From an uncultured Peptococcaceae bacterium (GTDB taxonomy: Bacteria; Bacillota; Peptococcia; Peptococcales; Peptococcaceae): a DNA stretch of 27,272 nucleotides. A program made the position numbers and the translations under genes. Below the pieces are notes generated by a model. It searched no databases and was not told the origin of the DNA. It saw only the letters and a list, made by a program, of their open reading frames with translations. Positions 8,033-15,333 of the stretch are shown here, piece by piece (within the stretch, counting starts at the first letter, position 1; each line of letters opens with the position of its first letter). The DNA is taken from assembly GCA_902492275.1 (NCBI GenBank), contig CABUKW010000024.1, positions 1 through 27,272 on the forward strand, in the 5' to 3' direction.

Positions 8033-8066
8033 AAAAAAGACGAATTCACGGTGTAATTCGCCTCTT
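8033..8066 (-). terminator. Terminator of the DtxR/DUF4085-like unit
   Basis: On the minus strand AGGCGAATT pairs with AATTCGTCT and is followed by TTTTTT. It separates the regulator operon from leuS. Confidence 0.8.
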
Positions 8067-8078
8067 TTTTTATAAAAC

Positions 8079-8756
8079 TTAAACTCCCAGCGGATCTTCC
8101 CGTTCGCTGACCTGCACACCGGCAAAGGTGAGCTGCAATTGTCCCACATAATCGGCATTGCCAAACAATGCCTGCAGCACATAGCGACCCTCCCGCTCTG
8201 CATCGGCAGCAATTTCATCTACCAGCCACCAATTGGCATCATCAGGATGGATACGGCCCATCCAACTATCCTTCACCTCTGTAAAGGATAACGTCAAAAT
8301 TTTACCGATGTCCCATTGGGGATACAGCTCAATCTGCACCGTATCACTATCAATACCGGAAATGTGACGAATTTCACTGTCGGCCAAATCCAACTCTAAT
8401 AGCTGGCGCAGTTCAGGCACGGCGGTCTTCCAAAGCTGCTGCTTTTCCTGCCGCACCTTAGCTACCGCCTTCGCCCATTCCTGTTCCACATCCTGACGAA
8501 AAGCTCCAATCTGCACAAGCAAAGCATCATCTAGCTGTTGAAAACTCACCTCGCCGTTCGGCGTAAACAACCGGCTGTGCAACGGCTCCGGCAGATATTG
8601 GTCATACCACTCATCGCGAGCTAGCAGCTCTTGCAGCAGAAAGTCATCGGCCTCAATGCCGAATTCTTCTTCTAAATCTGTCAGACTCATACCGGCTTCC
8701 AACGGCAGATGAAACAACTGCATTTTCTTGTACAGCGGCTCGGTCAGATATTTCAT
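8079..8756 (-). CDS. Uncharacterised protein, DUF4085-like
   Basis: This is a 225-residue soluble acidic protein without signal peptide or membrane segment. The opening MKYLTEPLYKKMQLF and the overall organisation resemble DUF4085 proteins, an uncharacterised Firmicutes family; this is recognition by eye only. A central helical, charged stretch (about 65-110) is followed by a beta-rich C-terminal half. Its ATG overlaps the stop codon of the DtxR-family regulator in ATGA (8753-8756), with GAAGGA upstream, so the two are translationally coupled. A longer frame running into the regulator gene is not supported by a ribosome site. Coupling suggests a role connected with metal response, but nothing in the sequence shows one. 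Confidence 0.7.
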   Translation of the reverse strand: MKYLTEPLYKKMQLFHLPLEAGMSLTDLEEEFGIEADDFLLQELLARDEWYDQYLPEPLHSRLFTPNGEVSFQQLDDALLVQIGAFRQDVEQEWAKAVAKVRQEKQQLWKTAVPELRQLLELDLADSEIRHISGIDSDTVQIELYPQWDIGKILTLSFTEVKDSWMGRIHPDDANWWLVDEIAADAEREGRYVLQALFGNADYVGQLQLTFAGVQVSEREDPLGV

Positions 8757-9130
8757 TGTTCCTTCGCTTCTTTCAGCAATTTTTTCAGCCCTTGGAAGGT
8801 GCTGTCGCTGACAACGTGTTCCATATGACAAGCATCTTTATCGGCAGTTTCTGGATCCACATGTAAAATGGTGGTCAAAAATTCAGAAATGACTTCATGC
8901 CGTTCATAAATTTCCAAGGCTTTCTTTTCGCCCTTCTCGGTCAGGAAAATCATTTTATTTTGGTCCATATAAATATATTCGGCCTCTTTTAAAATTTTCA
9001 CTGCCCGGCTGATACTGGCTTTTGTATAATTCATGGCGTTGGCAATGTCGGTAGACCGCACATAACCCTGCTTGCGATACAAAAGCAGTATAGTTTCCAA
9101 ATAGTCCTCTCCAGATTCTTGTGTTCTCAT
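8753..9130 (-). CDS. DtxR/MntR-family metal-dependent transcriptional regulator
   Basis: A 125-residue regulator has an N-terminal winged helix (recognition helix about 36-48, TKASISRAVKILK) and a dimerisation/metal-binding domain carrying H78, C101, E104 and H105 in DACHMEH. It lacks the C-terminal SH3-like domain, as MntR does. Cys at 101 is like iron-sensing DtxR/IdeR, while the N-terminal EDYLE resembles the MntR pattern, so the metal cannot be assigned. AGGAGG precedes the ATG. An 18-bp dyad just upstream (9156-9173) lies downstream of a promoter and is a likely autoregulatory operator. No transporter gene is adjacent, so its main targets are elsewhere. Confidence 0.9.
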   Translation of the reverse strand: MRTQESGEDYLETILLLYRKQGYVRSTDIANAMNYTKASISRAVKILKEAEYIYMDQNKMIFLTEKGEKKALEIYERHEVISEFLTTILHVDPETADKDACHMEHVVSDSTFQGLKKLLKEAKEQ

Positions 9131-9155
9131 AAGTAAACCTCCTTATTAATATAAC

Positions 9156-9173
9156 CTGCAATTTACATTGCAG
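9156..9173. promoter_or_regulatory. Candidate operator of the DtxR-family regulator
   Basis: CTGCAAT and ATTGCAG form perfect 7-bp arms around TTAC. The dyad sits about 20-35 bases downstream of the predicted start site, where a bound repressor would block transcription. Confidence 0.5.
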
Positions 9174-9198
9174 AGATTTCTCCAGTTGTATTACTTTC

Positions 9199-9226
9199 AT
9201 TATAATCATCTATCAGGAAAAAACAA
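9199..9226 (-). promoter_or_regulatory. Promoter of the DtxR-family regulator
   Basis: On the minus strand TTGTTT (9221-9226), 16 bases and TATAAT (9199-9204) place the start near 9192, upstream of the operator-like dyad. Confidence 0.55.
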
Positions 9227-9508
9227 GTTTTTCTTCATAATAACCATACTTCCAAGCTGCAACATAATACTATATTTTCCTGTATTTCTTATCTTACTAT
9301 AACATCTATTGTGTTTTTTTACAAGAACTTAGCAATGACTTTCTAAAAAATTTTTCTATTCAGCACCATACAGGCAATATTTGTATCATATTGGAAAAAC
9401 CTGCGGACAAAAAGACATAGGCTCTCTAATAATCTGATGATACCTCTTGATAGCAATTTTTGCACCATAAAAATTGCTTGAGCGGATAGAAAAAGCTATA
9501 TCTTTTTG
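9227..9508. other. A/T-rich intergenic stretch with one hairpin
   Basis: No coding sequence is seen. The only clear structure is a 10-bp inverted repeat AGCAATTTTT/AAAAATTGCT (9452-9461 and 9469-9478) with a 7-base loop, just upstream of the metNIQ promoter. No T tract follows beyond the stem, so it is more likely a DNA-binding site or structural element than a terminator. Confidence 0.4.
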
Positions 9509-9537
9509 TTGACAAGCCACTCTATTCGTGCTATAGT
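9509..9537 (+). promoter_or_regulatory. Promoter of the metNIQ operon
   Basis: A consensus TTGACA (9509-9514), a 17-base spacer and TATAGT (9532-9537) predict a start near 9544, about 20 bases before the SAM riboswitch. Confidence 0.9.
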
Positions 9538-9565
9538 TTATCAATAAAAATACAATATTTTTTGC

Positions 9566-9678
9566 TCTTATCCAGAGAGGTGGAGGGACTGGCCCGATGA
9601 AACCCGGCAACTGGCCTTGCAGGACATCCTGAAAGGTGCTGTGCTAAATCCTGCAGATTCAAGTTCTGGCAGATAAGA
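9566..9678 (+). ncRNA. SAM-I riboswitch (S-box leader)
   Basis: This RNA senses S-adenosylmethionine. P1 is TCTTATC (9566-9572) paired with GATAAGA (9672-9678). The core contains the conserved AGAGGTGGAGGGACTGGCCC segment, then GATGAAACCCGGCAAC (kink-turn and pseudoknot region), then GGTGCTGTGCTAAATCC and the closing GGCAGATAAGA. A terminator follows directly, so high SAM should favour termination and low SAM should allow expression of the downstream methionine transporter. Confidence 0.96.
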
Positions 9679-9701
9679 ACGGCTTGTTACATACCATACC
9701 G

Positions 9702-9736
9702 CCCCTTCTGCCGCTTGCAGTAGGGGTTTCTTTTTG
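9702..9736 (+). terminator. Riboswitch-controlled terminator before metN
   Basis: CCCCT-T-CTGC pairs with GCAG-T-AGGGG around CGCTT and is followed by TTTCTTTTT. Its position between the SAM-I aptamer and metN fits a transcription-attenuation expression platform. Confidence 0.85.
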
Positions 9737-9800
9737 TCATAACAAACACTGCACATCTACATAGATAAGTCCATAAAAACAATTCTGAAAGGAGTCATCC

Positions 9801-10823
9801 ATGAACAAGCCTATTATACAGATTCAAAATCTCTATAAAAGTTATCCCGGCAAAAATGGCCCGGCTGTGGCGCTGGAGCACATTGATTTGGATATTTATC
9901 CCGGTGAAATCTTTGGCATCATCGGCATGAGCGGCGCCGGGAAAAGTACGCTGGTACGCTGTATCAACTTTTTAGAAAAGCCTACCTCCGGCACCGTTAT
10001 TTTTGACGGACAGGATTTATCCCAGCTTTCCCGTAAAGAACTGTGCAAAGCGCGACAATCTATGGGCATGATTTTTCAGCAGTTCAACCTGCTCATGCAG
10101 CGCACGGCTTTGCAAAATATCTGCTTTCCTATGGAAATTGCCGGTATCAAAAAAGAACAAGCCATAGCCCGCGCCCGTGAGTTGCTGAAACTGGTCGATA
10201 TGGAAAATAAGGAGGATTCCTATCCTTCTCAACTTTCCGGCGGGCAAAAACAGCGCGTCGCTATCGCCCGCGCTCTGGCCACCAATCCCAAGGTGCTGTT
10301 ATGCGATGAAGCTACCAGCGCATTGGACCCAAAAACCACCCGCGCTATTTTAAATCTGCTGAAGGATATCAGCAAACGGCTGGGTATCACCGTTATCATC
10401 ATCACCCACGAGATGACTGTCATTGAAGAAATTTGCCAACGGGTAGCCATCATTGACAATCACGTTATCGCAGAAACAGGAACTGTAACCGATGTATTCT
10501 CCCGTCCGCAGCATGAGGCTACCAAGCGGCTGGTATATCCAGAAGACCGCAAGCTGCCAGATTTCAACGCCGCCCGTTGTTACCGCCTGATTTTCGACGG
10601 CACCGCCGCCATAGAACCGGTTATTGCCAATATGATTATGGAATGTAAAACGCCAGTCAATATTTTGGCTGCCGACACCCGCGTGATGGAAGGCAAAACC
10701 TTCGGGCAGATGATCATTCAGATTCCCGATGATGTGCATCAGGTCAATCTGGAGCGCATTTTAGTCTATCTGGAACATAAACAGGTTTCTGTAGAGGAGG
10801 TATCGCGATGCTCCAATCTTTAA
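9801..10823 (+). CDS. metN: Methionine ABC transporter ATP-binding protein
   Basis: This 340-residue ATPase drives methionine import with MetI and MetQ. It has Walker A GMSGAGKS at residues 42-49, a Q-loop FQQFN near 90, the ABC signature LSGGQKQR near 145, Walker B VLLCDEATSALD, and the H-loop ITHE. The last 80 residues form the NIL (ACT-like) regulatory domain, which in E. coli MetN binds methionine and mediates feedback inhibition. GAAAGGAG precedes the ATG. It is the first gene after the SAM-I riboswitch and overlaps metI by 16 bases. Confidence 0.97.
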   Translation: MNKPIIQIQNLYKSYPGKNGPAVALEHIDLDIYPGEIFGIIGMSGAGKSTLVRCINFLEKPTSGTVIFDGQDLSQLSRKELCKARQSMGMIFQQFNLLMQRTALQNICFPMEIAGIKKEQAIARARELLKLVDMENKEDSYPSQLSGGQKQRVAIARALATNPKVLLCDEATSALDPKTTRAILNLLKDISKRLGITVIIITHEMTVIEEICQRVAIIDNHVIAETGTVTDVFSRPQHEATKRLVYPEDRKLPDFNAARCYRLIFDGTAAIEPVIANMIMECKTPVNILAADTRVMEGKTFGQMIIQIPDDVHQVNLERILVYLEHKQVSVEEVSRCSNL

Positions 10824-11488
10824 TAGAACTTCTTACAAATAACTGGCAGCTAATCGTAGATAACACCGGAATCTCTCTTTATATGGTTTTTGTTTCTACA
10901 TTATTTTCTTACCTTTTTGGTCTGCCTTTAGGAATCCTACTTATCGTCACTGCACCAGACGGATTGCACCCTATGCCGATGTTCAGTCAGATTTTGAACG
11001 TAGTAGTCAACCTGCTACGTTCTATCCCATTTTTAATTTTGATGTTTACCATCATGCCTTTTACCCAGATGATTACAGGGTCCACCTTTGGAGCTAACGC
11101 TACCATCGTACCACTGATTGTTAGCGCTGCACCTTTTGTGGCCCGACTGATTGAATCATCTTTCAAGGAAATTGACTTTGGCATCATTGAAGCGGCCCAG
11201 TCGATGGGCGCCAGCAACTGGCAGATTATTACGAAAGTAATGCTGCCGGAAGCCAAACCATCTTTGTTAATTGGAACTGCTTTAGCGGCCACCACCATTC
11301 TAGGCTACTCAGCCATGGCTGGTGCAATAGGCGGCGGCGGTTTAGGTGATATCGCTATTCGTTATGGTTATTACCGCGGTAAACCTGGGTTAATGTATAT
11401 CTGTGTAGTACTTCTAGTAATTTTCACACAAATTATACAGGACGCTGGTTTACGCATTTCGTCCAAAACCGATAAACGGTTACATTAA
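10808..11488 (+). CDS. metI: Methionine ABC transporter permease
   Basis: This 226-residue integral membrane protein has about five transmembrane helices. The cytoplasmic EAA loop (EAAQSMGASNWQIITKV, about residues 137-153) is the contact with the MetN ATPase. Length and gene order match MetI. Its ATG lies within the end of metN and follows GAGGAGG, so translation is probably coupled. It is the middle gene of the SAM-controlled operon. Confidence 0.96.
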   Translation: MLQSLIELLTNNWQLIVDNTGISLYMVFVSTLFSYLFGLPLGILLIVTAPDGLHPMPMFSQILNVVVNLLRSIPFLILMFTIMPFTQMITGSTFGANATIVPLIVSAAPFVARLIESSFKEIDFGIIEAAQSMGASNWQIITKVMLPEAKPSLLIGTALAATTILGYSAMAGAIGGGGLGDIAIRYGYYRGKPGLMYICVVLLVIFTQIIQDAGLRISSKTDKRLH

Positions 11489-11508
11489 TTTTTCTTACCA
11501 TGGCTTTC

Positions 11509-11524
11509 ACAGAGGAAACTCTGT
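11509..11524 (+). other. Small intercistronic hairpin between metI and metQ
   Basis: ACAGAG-GAAA-CTCTGT forms a compact 6-bp stem with a GNRA-type tetraloop and no T tract. Hairpins placed before binding-protein genes can protect the downstream mRNA and raise expression of the binding protein relative to the permease; here that is an inference. Confidence 0.4.
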
Positions 11525-11561
11525 AAGCAATATCAAAATACTTTTTTAGGGGGACTTTCCA

Positions 11562-12410
11562 ATGAAAAAATTTGTAACAATCGCTTTAACAGCAGCCCTG
11601 TCCGTTGGTCTGCTGGCTGGCTGCGGTAGCGGCAGCAATGACGCCAACAACAATGCTGACGCCAACGCCGATGCAGAAGACAAAGTAATCACCGTAGCAG
11701 CTTCTCCATCGCCACATGCCGAAATCTTAGCTGTTGCCGGCGAAGTACTGGAAGCAGAAGGTTATGAACTGCAAGTAACTGAATTTACCGACTATGTACA
11801 GCCAAACCTGGTTGTAGAAAATGATGAAATCGACGCCAACTACTTCCAGCATCAGCCATATCTGACTGATTTCAATGCAGAACGGGACACCCATCTGGTT
11901 TCCGTTGCCGCCGTGCACTATGAACCATTCGGTATTTATTCTACCAACCATGCTTCTTTGGATGAACTTGCTGACGGTGCTATCATAGCTGTACCAAACG
12001 ATGTAACCAATGAAGCCCGCGCTTTACAGCTGCTGCAGGCTCAGGGCATCATCACCTTAAAAGAAGATGCCGGCTTAACTGCAACCAAACAGGATATCGT
12101 AGACAACCCATACAATATCGAATTACAGGAAGTAGAAGCGGCTGCTCTGCCAAGTACATTGGACGGTGCTGATTTCGCTGTAATCAACGGCAACTATGCT
12201 ATTCCAGCCGGTCTGAACGTAGCAAAAGACGCACTGGCTTGTGAAGACGCTGCTTCCGAAGCTGCCCAGACCTTTGCCAACATTCTGGTTGTGAAAGAAG
12301 GGAATGAAGATTCGGAAAAAATTCAGGCTTTGGTAAAAGCGCTGACCAGCGATGAAGTAAAAACCTTCATCAACGATACCTATGAAGGCGCGGTTGTGCC
12401 AATTTTCTAA
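11562..12410 (+). CDS. metQ: Methionine-binding lipoprotein (NlpA family)
   Basis: The 282-residue substrate-binding lipoprotein delivers methionine to MetNI. A signal peptide ends in the lipobox LLAGC, with the lipidated Cys at residue 21, followed by a low-complexity Asn/Asp/Ala linker to about residue 42. The NlpA fold follows, with the family segments VAASPSPHAEIL and NYFQHQPYL and a C-terminal VKALTSDEVKTFI. AGGGGGAC precedes the ATG. It is the last gene of the operon, 73 bases after metI, and is followed by a strong terminator. Confidence 0.96.
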   Translation: MKKFVTIALTAALSVGLLAGCGSGSNDANNNADANADAEDKVITVAASPSPHAEILAVAGEVLEAEGYELQVTEFTDYVQPNLVVENDEIDANYFQHQPYLTDFNAERDTHLVSVAAVHYEPFGIYSTNHASLDELADGAIIAVPNDVTNEARALQLLQAQGIITLKEDAGLTATKQDIVDNPYNIELQEVEAAALPSTLDGADFAVINGNYAIPAGLNVAKDALACEDAASEAAQTFANILVVKEGNEDSEKIQALVKALTSDEVKTFINDTYEGAVVPIF

Positions 12411-12440
12411 TCAGAATTTGAAACTCTTTTTCTAACACAA

Positions 12441-12491
12441 GATCAGCCATCAAGCCTGTTTTTTAAGCAGAAATGATGGCTGGTCTTTTTT
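12441..12491 (+). terminator. Terminator of the metNIQ operon
   Basis: GATCAGCCATCA pairs with TGATGGCTGGTC around a T/A-rich loop and is followed by TTTTTT, about 30 bases after metQ. Confidence 0.88.
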
Positions 12492-12505
12492 GTGTTTTTT
12501 CATAG

Positions 12506-13816
12506 TTACAGCTTTTCTCCCACAATTTGCAGTTGCGCCTCTGTCAACGGCCAACTGGCACGAAGCTTCAAGATGCGATTGTCTTTACACAGCAGCCATT
12601 GGTTAACCGGTTTATCATCCACATAATATTGATAGACTGTCTGCTGAAACTCTACTTTCAAAGCTTGATAAACGCCAGCCTCTGGGAAGCTCTTATTCTC
12701 TTGCAAATACTGCTGCAAGCACCAGTCATAAAGGGCCTGCCATTTTACCTCTACCATTTCATATTCCAGATCCGTTGTCTGCTCTCCCCACTGCCTTCCG
12801 TCAAAACGGGCAAGCAAAATTGAGCTATGCGCATTTTTTTGCTGCTGATATTCCAGACCAGCCCCCTCCTGCAATGCTTCTACCGTTACCAGCAACTCTT
12901 CCTGTGTTACCGTCTGCGGCGTAAACCAGCCAGCCAGCAAAGCATAGTAGCTCAACCCGCCAATAAACAGAAAGGCCAACAAACAATCCAGCAAAATGAG
13001 AGCGAAAATATTTTTGCCTTTGGATAAGCCTCTTTGTTTGAAAAACTTCTGCATCTGTCGCAACAAAAAAATCATCACAAAAAGAACCGACATATACAGC
13101 ACCGCATACAACCCTGGTCCCTTGCCTTTATCCTGCAAGATCAGCAGCACAAACGCAAGCAAAAACACTGCCGTCCCAATGCGACCAATCTTGTTGACCA
13201 GCAAATAGGGGGGCGGTGCCACACAACTGCCGCCCTGCTCCACCAATTGCTCCGACCGGCGGCTCCACCAACAATAGCTGCCTAAATGAAACACATTTTG
13301 AAAAATGCCATACAAAACAAGTGCATCCAAGGCTAGCAGATAGCCTTTGGATAGATACAGAATAGGATTGCCAACAAACGACAAAAGCAAAATACCTGCT
13401 ATCACCAGAGACAAAAACAAACTACCCGCCTGTATCCATAAAAATTTGCTCCACATAGCTTCCCTTGTTATCTCTAGCCGCAGAGCTTCATCGGTTTCCA
13501 GTGGAATGGGATCTTCCTCTGCTGTGCAAAAAATTTGCATTTGCAGCCAGTCGGTTACTTTTTGCCAGCCAGCCTCTGCACAATAGTCGGTCAGCATTTG
13601 CTGCCGTTCTGTCGGCTGCAAATTCCATTCAGAAGCGTCCGGCGCATAAGTAACGGCATAGGTCAGCTTTGCCGGTTCAGCCCGCTGATACTTCCACAAA
13701 TAATCACTGGCAGATTCCAACCGCCAGCCCTTAGCCGCCATAGCCGCTAAATGCCGCTCCACACCGGCATAATCGTACAACACATAATCCTCTATCCGAT
13801 ACAGAACCGTTCTCAT
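12506..13816 (-). CDS. DUF2812 domain membrane protein
   Basis: The 436-residue protein has an N-terminal cytoplasmic DUF2812-type domain (about 1-120; MRTVLYRIEDY, MAAKGWRLES and similar motifs). About five hydrophobic helices span roughly 130-310, and a soluble C-terminal domain faces the other side. DUF2812 genes are commonly found directly after PadR-type regulators in Firmicutes and are thought to be their targets; biochemical function is unknown. The start is placed at the ATG overlapping the PadR stop codon (ATGA at 13813-13816), with GGAGGA upstream. An in-frame extension of 17 residues into the padR gene has no support. Confidence 0.82.
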   Translation of the reverse strand: MRTVLYRIEDYVLYDYAGVERHLAAMAAKGWRLESASDYLWKYQRAEPAKLTYAVTYAPDASEWNLQPTERQQMLTDYCAEAGWQKVTDWLQMQIFCTAEEDPIPLETDEALRLEITREAMWSKFLWIQAGSLFLSLVIAGILLLSFVGNPILYLSKGYLLALDALVLYGIFQNVFHLGSYCWWSRRSEQLVEQGGSCVAPPPYLLVNKIGRIGTAVFLLAFVLLILQDKGKGPGLYAVLYMSVLFVMIFLLRQMQKFFKQRGLSKGKNIFALILLDCLLAFLFIGGLSYYALLAGWFTPQTVTQEELLVTVEALQEGAGLEYQQQKNAHSSILLARFDGRQWGEQTTDLEYEMVEVKWQALYDWCLQQYLQENKSFPEAGVYQALKVEFQQTVYQYYVDDKPVNQWLLCKDNRILKLRASWPLTEAQLQIVGEKL

Positions 13817-14136
13817 TGCCCATCCTCCTCTCCCATATAACGGCGATAATCGGCGGCTTGCAGGCATATCCGCTCATATTCGGCGGCTAGCCGCGCCCGT
13901 CCCTTGTCGGTAAGCAGATAGCTGCGCCGCCGACCTTCCACTTTTGTTTCATAAATCATACCGGCAGCAACGAACTGCTCTAACAGATGATACAATGTGC
14001 CTGGCCCCACAACCACACGGCCGCCGGTCATGCTGCACACCTGCTCCATAATATCCATGCCGCAGCATTCGGTACGCAAACATAATAAGATGTAAAACAT
14101 TTGCTCTGTCAGCGTTTGAAATTTTCCTCTGGGCAT
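13813..14136 (-). CDS. PadR-family transcriptional regulator
   Basis: This 107-residue winged-helix regulator has the PadR signature near the N terminus (LTEQMFYILLCL), the wing (VVGPGTLYHLLEQF, then EGRRRSYLLTDKGRARL) and a short C-terminal helix for dimerisation. AGGAGG precedes the ATG. It overlaps the DUF2812 gene by 4 bases, the standard arrangement for a PadR repressor and its membrane-protein partner. Upstream, TTGACA followed by a direct repeat of CGATA sits close to the start; promoter spacing is not canonical. Confidence 0.9.
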   Translation of the reverse strand: MPRGKFQTLTEQMFYILLCLRTECCGMDIMEQVCSMTGGRVVVGPGTLYHLLEQFVAAGMIYETKVEGRRRSYLLTDKGRARLAAEYERICLQAADYRRYMGEEDGQ

Positions 14137-14231
14137 GACATCGTCCTCCTATATCGAATATCGTTATTGTCAAGTCAGAACCGTCCCTTTTTCTCTTTGC
14201 CGACCAAACACACCAGCCTGAAAAACAAGCG

Positions 14232-14272
14232 GGACTGCCGCATACCAGCGACAGCCCCGCTCCCTTTACAAC
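14232..14272 (-). terminator. Terminator of the DUF6809-like gene
   Basis: On the minus strand AGCGGGGCTG pairs, with small bulges, with CAGTCCCGCT. It is followed by TTGTTTTT directly after the stop codon at 14282. Confidence 0.7.
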
Positions 14273-14281
14273 ATCTGCGCC

Positions 14282-14551
14282 TTACTGCACTCCGTCCTGA
14301 AACACCTGAAACATAATCCGCGAACCCAGCTTAAAACCGTTGACAAAATCCTCCTCCATATCAATAGATAGCAACCGAGTATATTCTGCCAGCAAATCAT
14401 GTAGCTCGTCAATCAGCCCATCCTCCAATTTACCGCGAAAAGCGTCCTCTTTCTCACGCAATTGCCGCCGCGCCTCCTGAAAGCGCCTTGAACGCTGCTG
14501 TTCAAAGGGAATAATTTTTCCGTTATACAATTCTTCCAATACAGTTTCCAT
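14282..14551 (-). CDS. Small hypothetical protein, DUF6809-like
   Basis: The 89-residue soluble protein begins METVLEELYNGKIIPFE, an opening I associate with DUF6809 small proteins of Clostridia. It continues with a charged, probably helical segment (about 18-50) and ends GFKLGSRIMFQVFQ. No catalytic or DNA-binding motif is visible. AAGGAG sits 9 bases before the chosen ATG; a start three codons earlier would overlap the spacer. It has its own terminator. Function is unknown. Confidence 0.65.
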   Translation of the reverse strand: METVLEELYNGKIIPFEQQRSRRFQEARRQLREKEDAFRGKLEDGLIDELHDLLAEYTRLLSIDMEEDFVNGFKLGSRIMFQVFQDGVQ

Positions 14552-14644
14552 AACAACCACTCCTTGTCTTTTTTCTTGATACCAGTATCCTCGTTCATTT
14601 TAGTTTAATCGTAACTATAGCACAAGGAAGCGCAGTTCCTATTT

Positions 14645-15025
14645 TTATTGTAAAAGACAATCTTCATAAGGATTTATATAATCAGGCGGACAAAGATGCT
14701 GTTGGCTCCACAACAACATCTCATTCAGAATAGGGACAAAGCTCCTACCCATATCGGTCAAACTATACTCTACATGGGGCGGAATCTCCTGAAAAATCTC
14801 CCGATGTAGGAAACCGTCCCGTTCCAATTCTCGAAGCTGCTTGGTTAAAGTAGACTGGGTGATACCGTCCAGCCGCCGCAAAAGCTCACCAAAGCGCTGC
14901 ACCTTATAAAAGGCTATATACCATAAAATCAATATTTTCCATTTACCGCCCAGTACCGCCTGTAAGCTGCTCATAGGCAGACAACGGGCCAGCATTTCCG
15001 GTGATTGAAATTTATTCTCTGCCAT
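14645..15025 (-). CDS. HxlR-family transcriptional regulator
   Basis: This 126-residue winged-helix regulator has the HxlR core: LGGKWKILILWYI for helices 1-2, RFGELLRRLDGITQSTLTKQL for the helix-turn-helix, and the wing with PPHVEYSLTDMG. One Cys lies in the N-terminal arm (ARCLPM), where redox-sensing relatives such as YodB and HypR carry their reactive Cys, so thiol or quinone sensing is possible. The ATG is chosen 10 bases after AAAGGAG; a GTG nine bases upstream abuts the ribosome site. It diverges from the radical SAM pair and is the obvious candidate to control it. Confidence 0.9.
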   Translation of the reverse strand: MAENKFQSPEMLARCLPMSSLQAVLGGKWKILILWYIAFYKVQRFGELLRRLDGITQSTLTKQLRELERDGFLHREIFQEIPPHVEYSLTDMGRSFVPILNEMLLWSQQHLCPPDYINPYEDCLLQ

Positions 15026-15046
15026 CCAAACCACTCCTTTGGCCTA

Positions 15047-15075
15047 ATTATAACGCAAAAAATGATTGGGTACAA
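15047..15075 (-). promoter_or_regulatory. Promoter of the hxlR-type gene
   Basis: On the minus strand TTGTAC (15070-15075), 17 bases and a perfect TATAAT (15047-15052) give a start about 15 bases before the ATG. Confidence 0.7.
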
Positions 15076-15089
15076 TGCAGGGGCTTTTT

Positions 15090-15117
15090 TTGGAGTTAGT
15101 ACCAAAAAAGATACTAG
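15090..15117 (+). promoter_or_regulatory. Possible radical SAM operon promoter overlapped by an HxlR-type dyad
   Basis: The perfect dyad AGTAYC-N6-GRTACT occupies 15098-15115. It resembles TACT/AGTA-type sites bound by HxlR regulators such as YodB. It overlaps a weak plus-strand promoter, TTGGAG (15090-15095), 16 bases, TACTAG (15112-15117). A related half-copy of the A-rich motif follows immediately at 15118-15134. The remaining 200 bases to the first radical SAM start are open in one frame but have no codon-level or ribosome-site support as a gene. Confidence 0.45.
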
Positions 15118-15333
15118 CACCAAAAAAATACCGTACTTGTGTTCTCGCAAACAATCCAATATGATACAGATAAGACGATACAGCCGGCCTTATCGCCCCA
15201 AAAGCGTAAAAAGCTTTCTTCTACATCAACTGTTATCACCTGTTGCTCTGCTGCTTTTATCAAAACCTCTTCATTTCGCTATTGGCATGGAACAACAACA
15301 CTTATCTTTCACCATCAAAAGGAGCGATGCACT

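Noticed and set aside
7974..8078. T-box leader for leuS
   Set aside because: The gap is about 100 bases and is filled by a promoter and the upstream gene's terminator. There is no room for a T-box and no AGGGUGGNACCGCG-like motif.
8757..8831. Longer start for the DUF4085-like protein inside the regulator gene
   Set aside because: The extension runs through the DtxR-family coding sequence, while the ATGA overlap with GAAGGA upstream gives a clear start.
15139..15333. N-terminal extension of 65 residues for the first radical SAM protein
   Set aside because: The extension is low-complexity and unlike the paralogue. A good AAAGGAG site precedes the internal ATG at 15334, and the paralogue starts at the matching residue.
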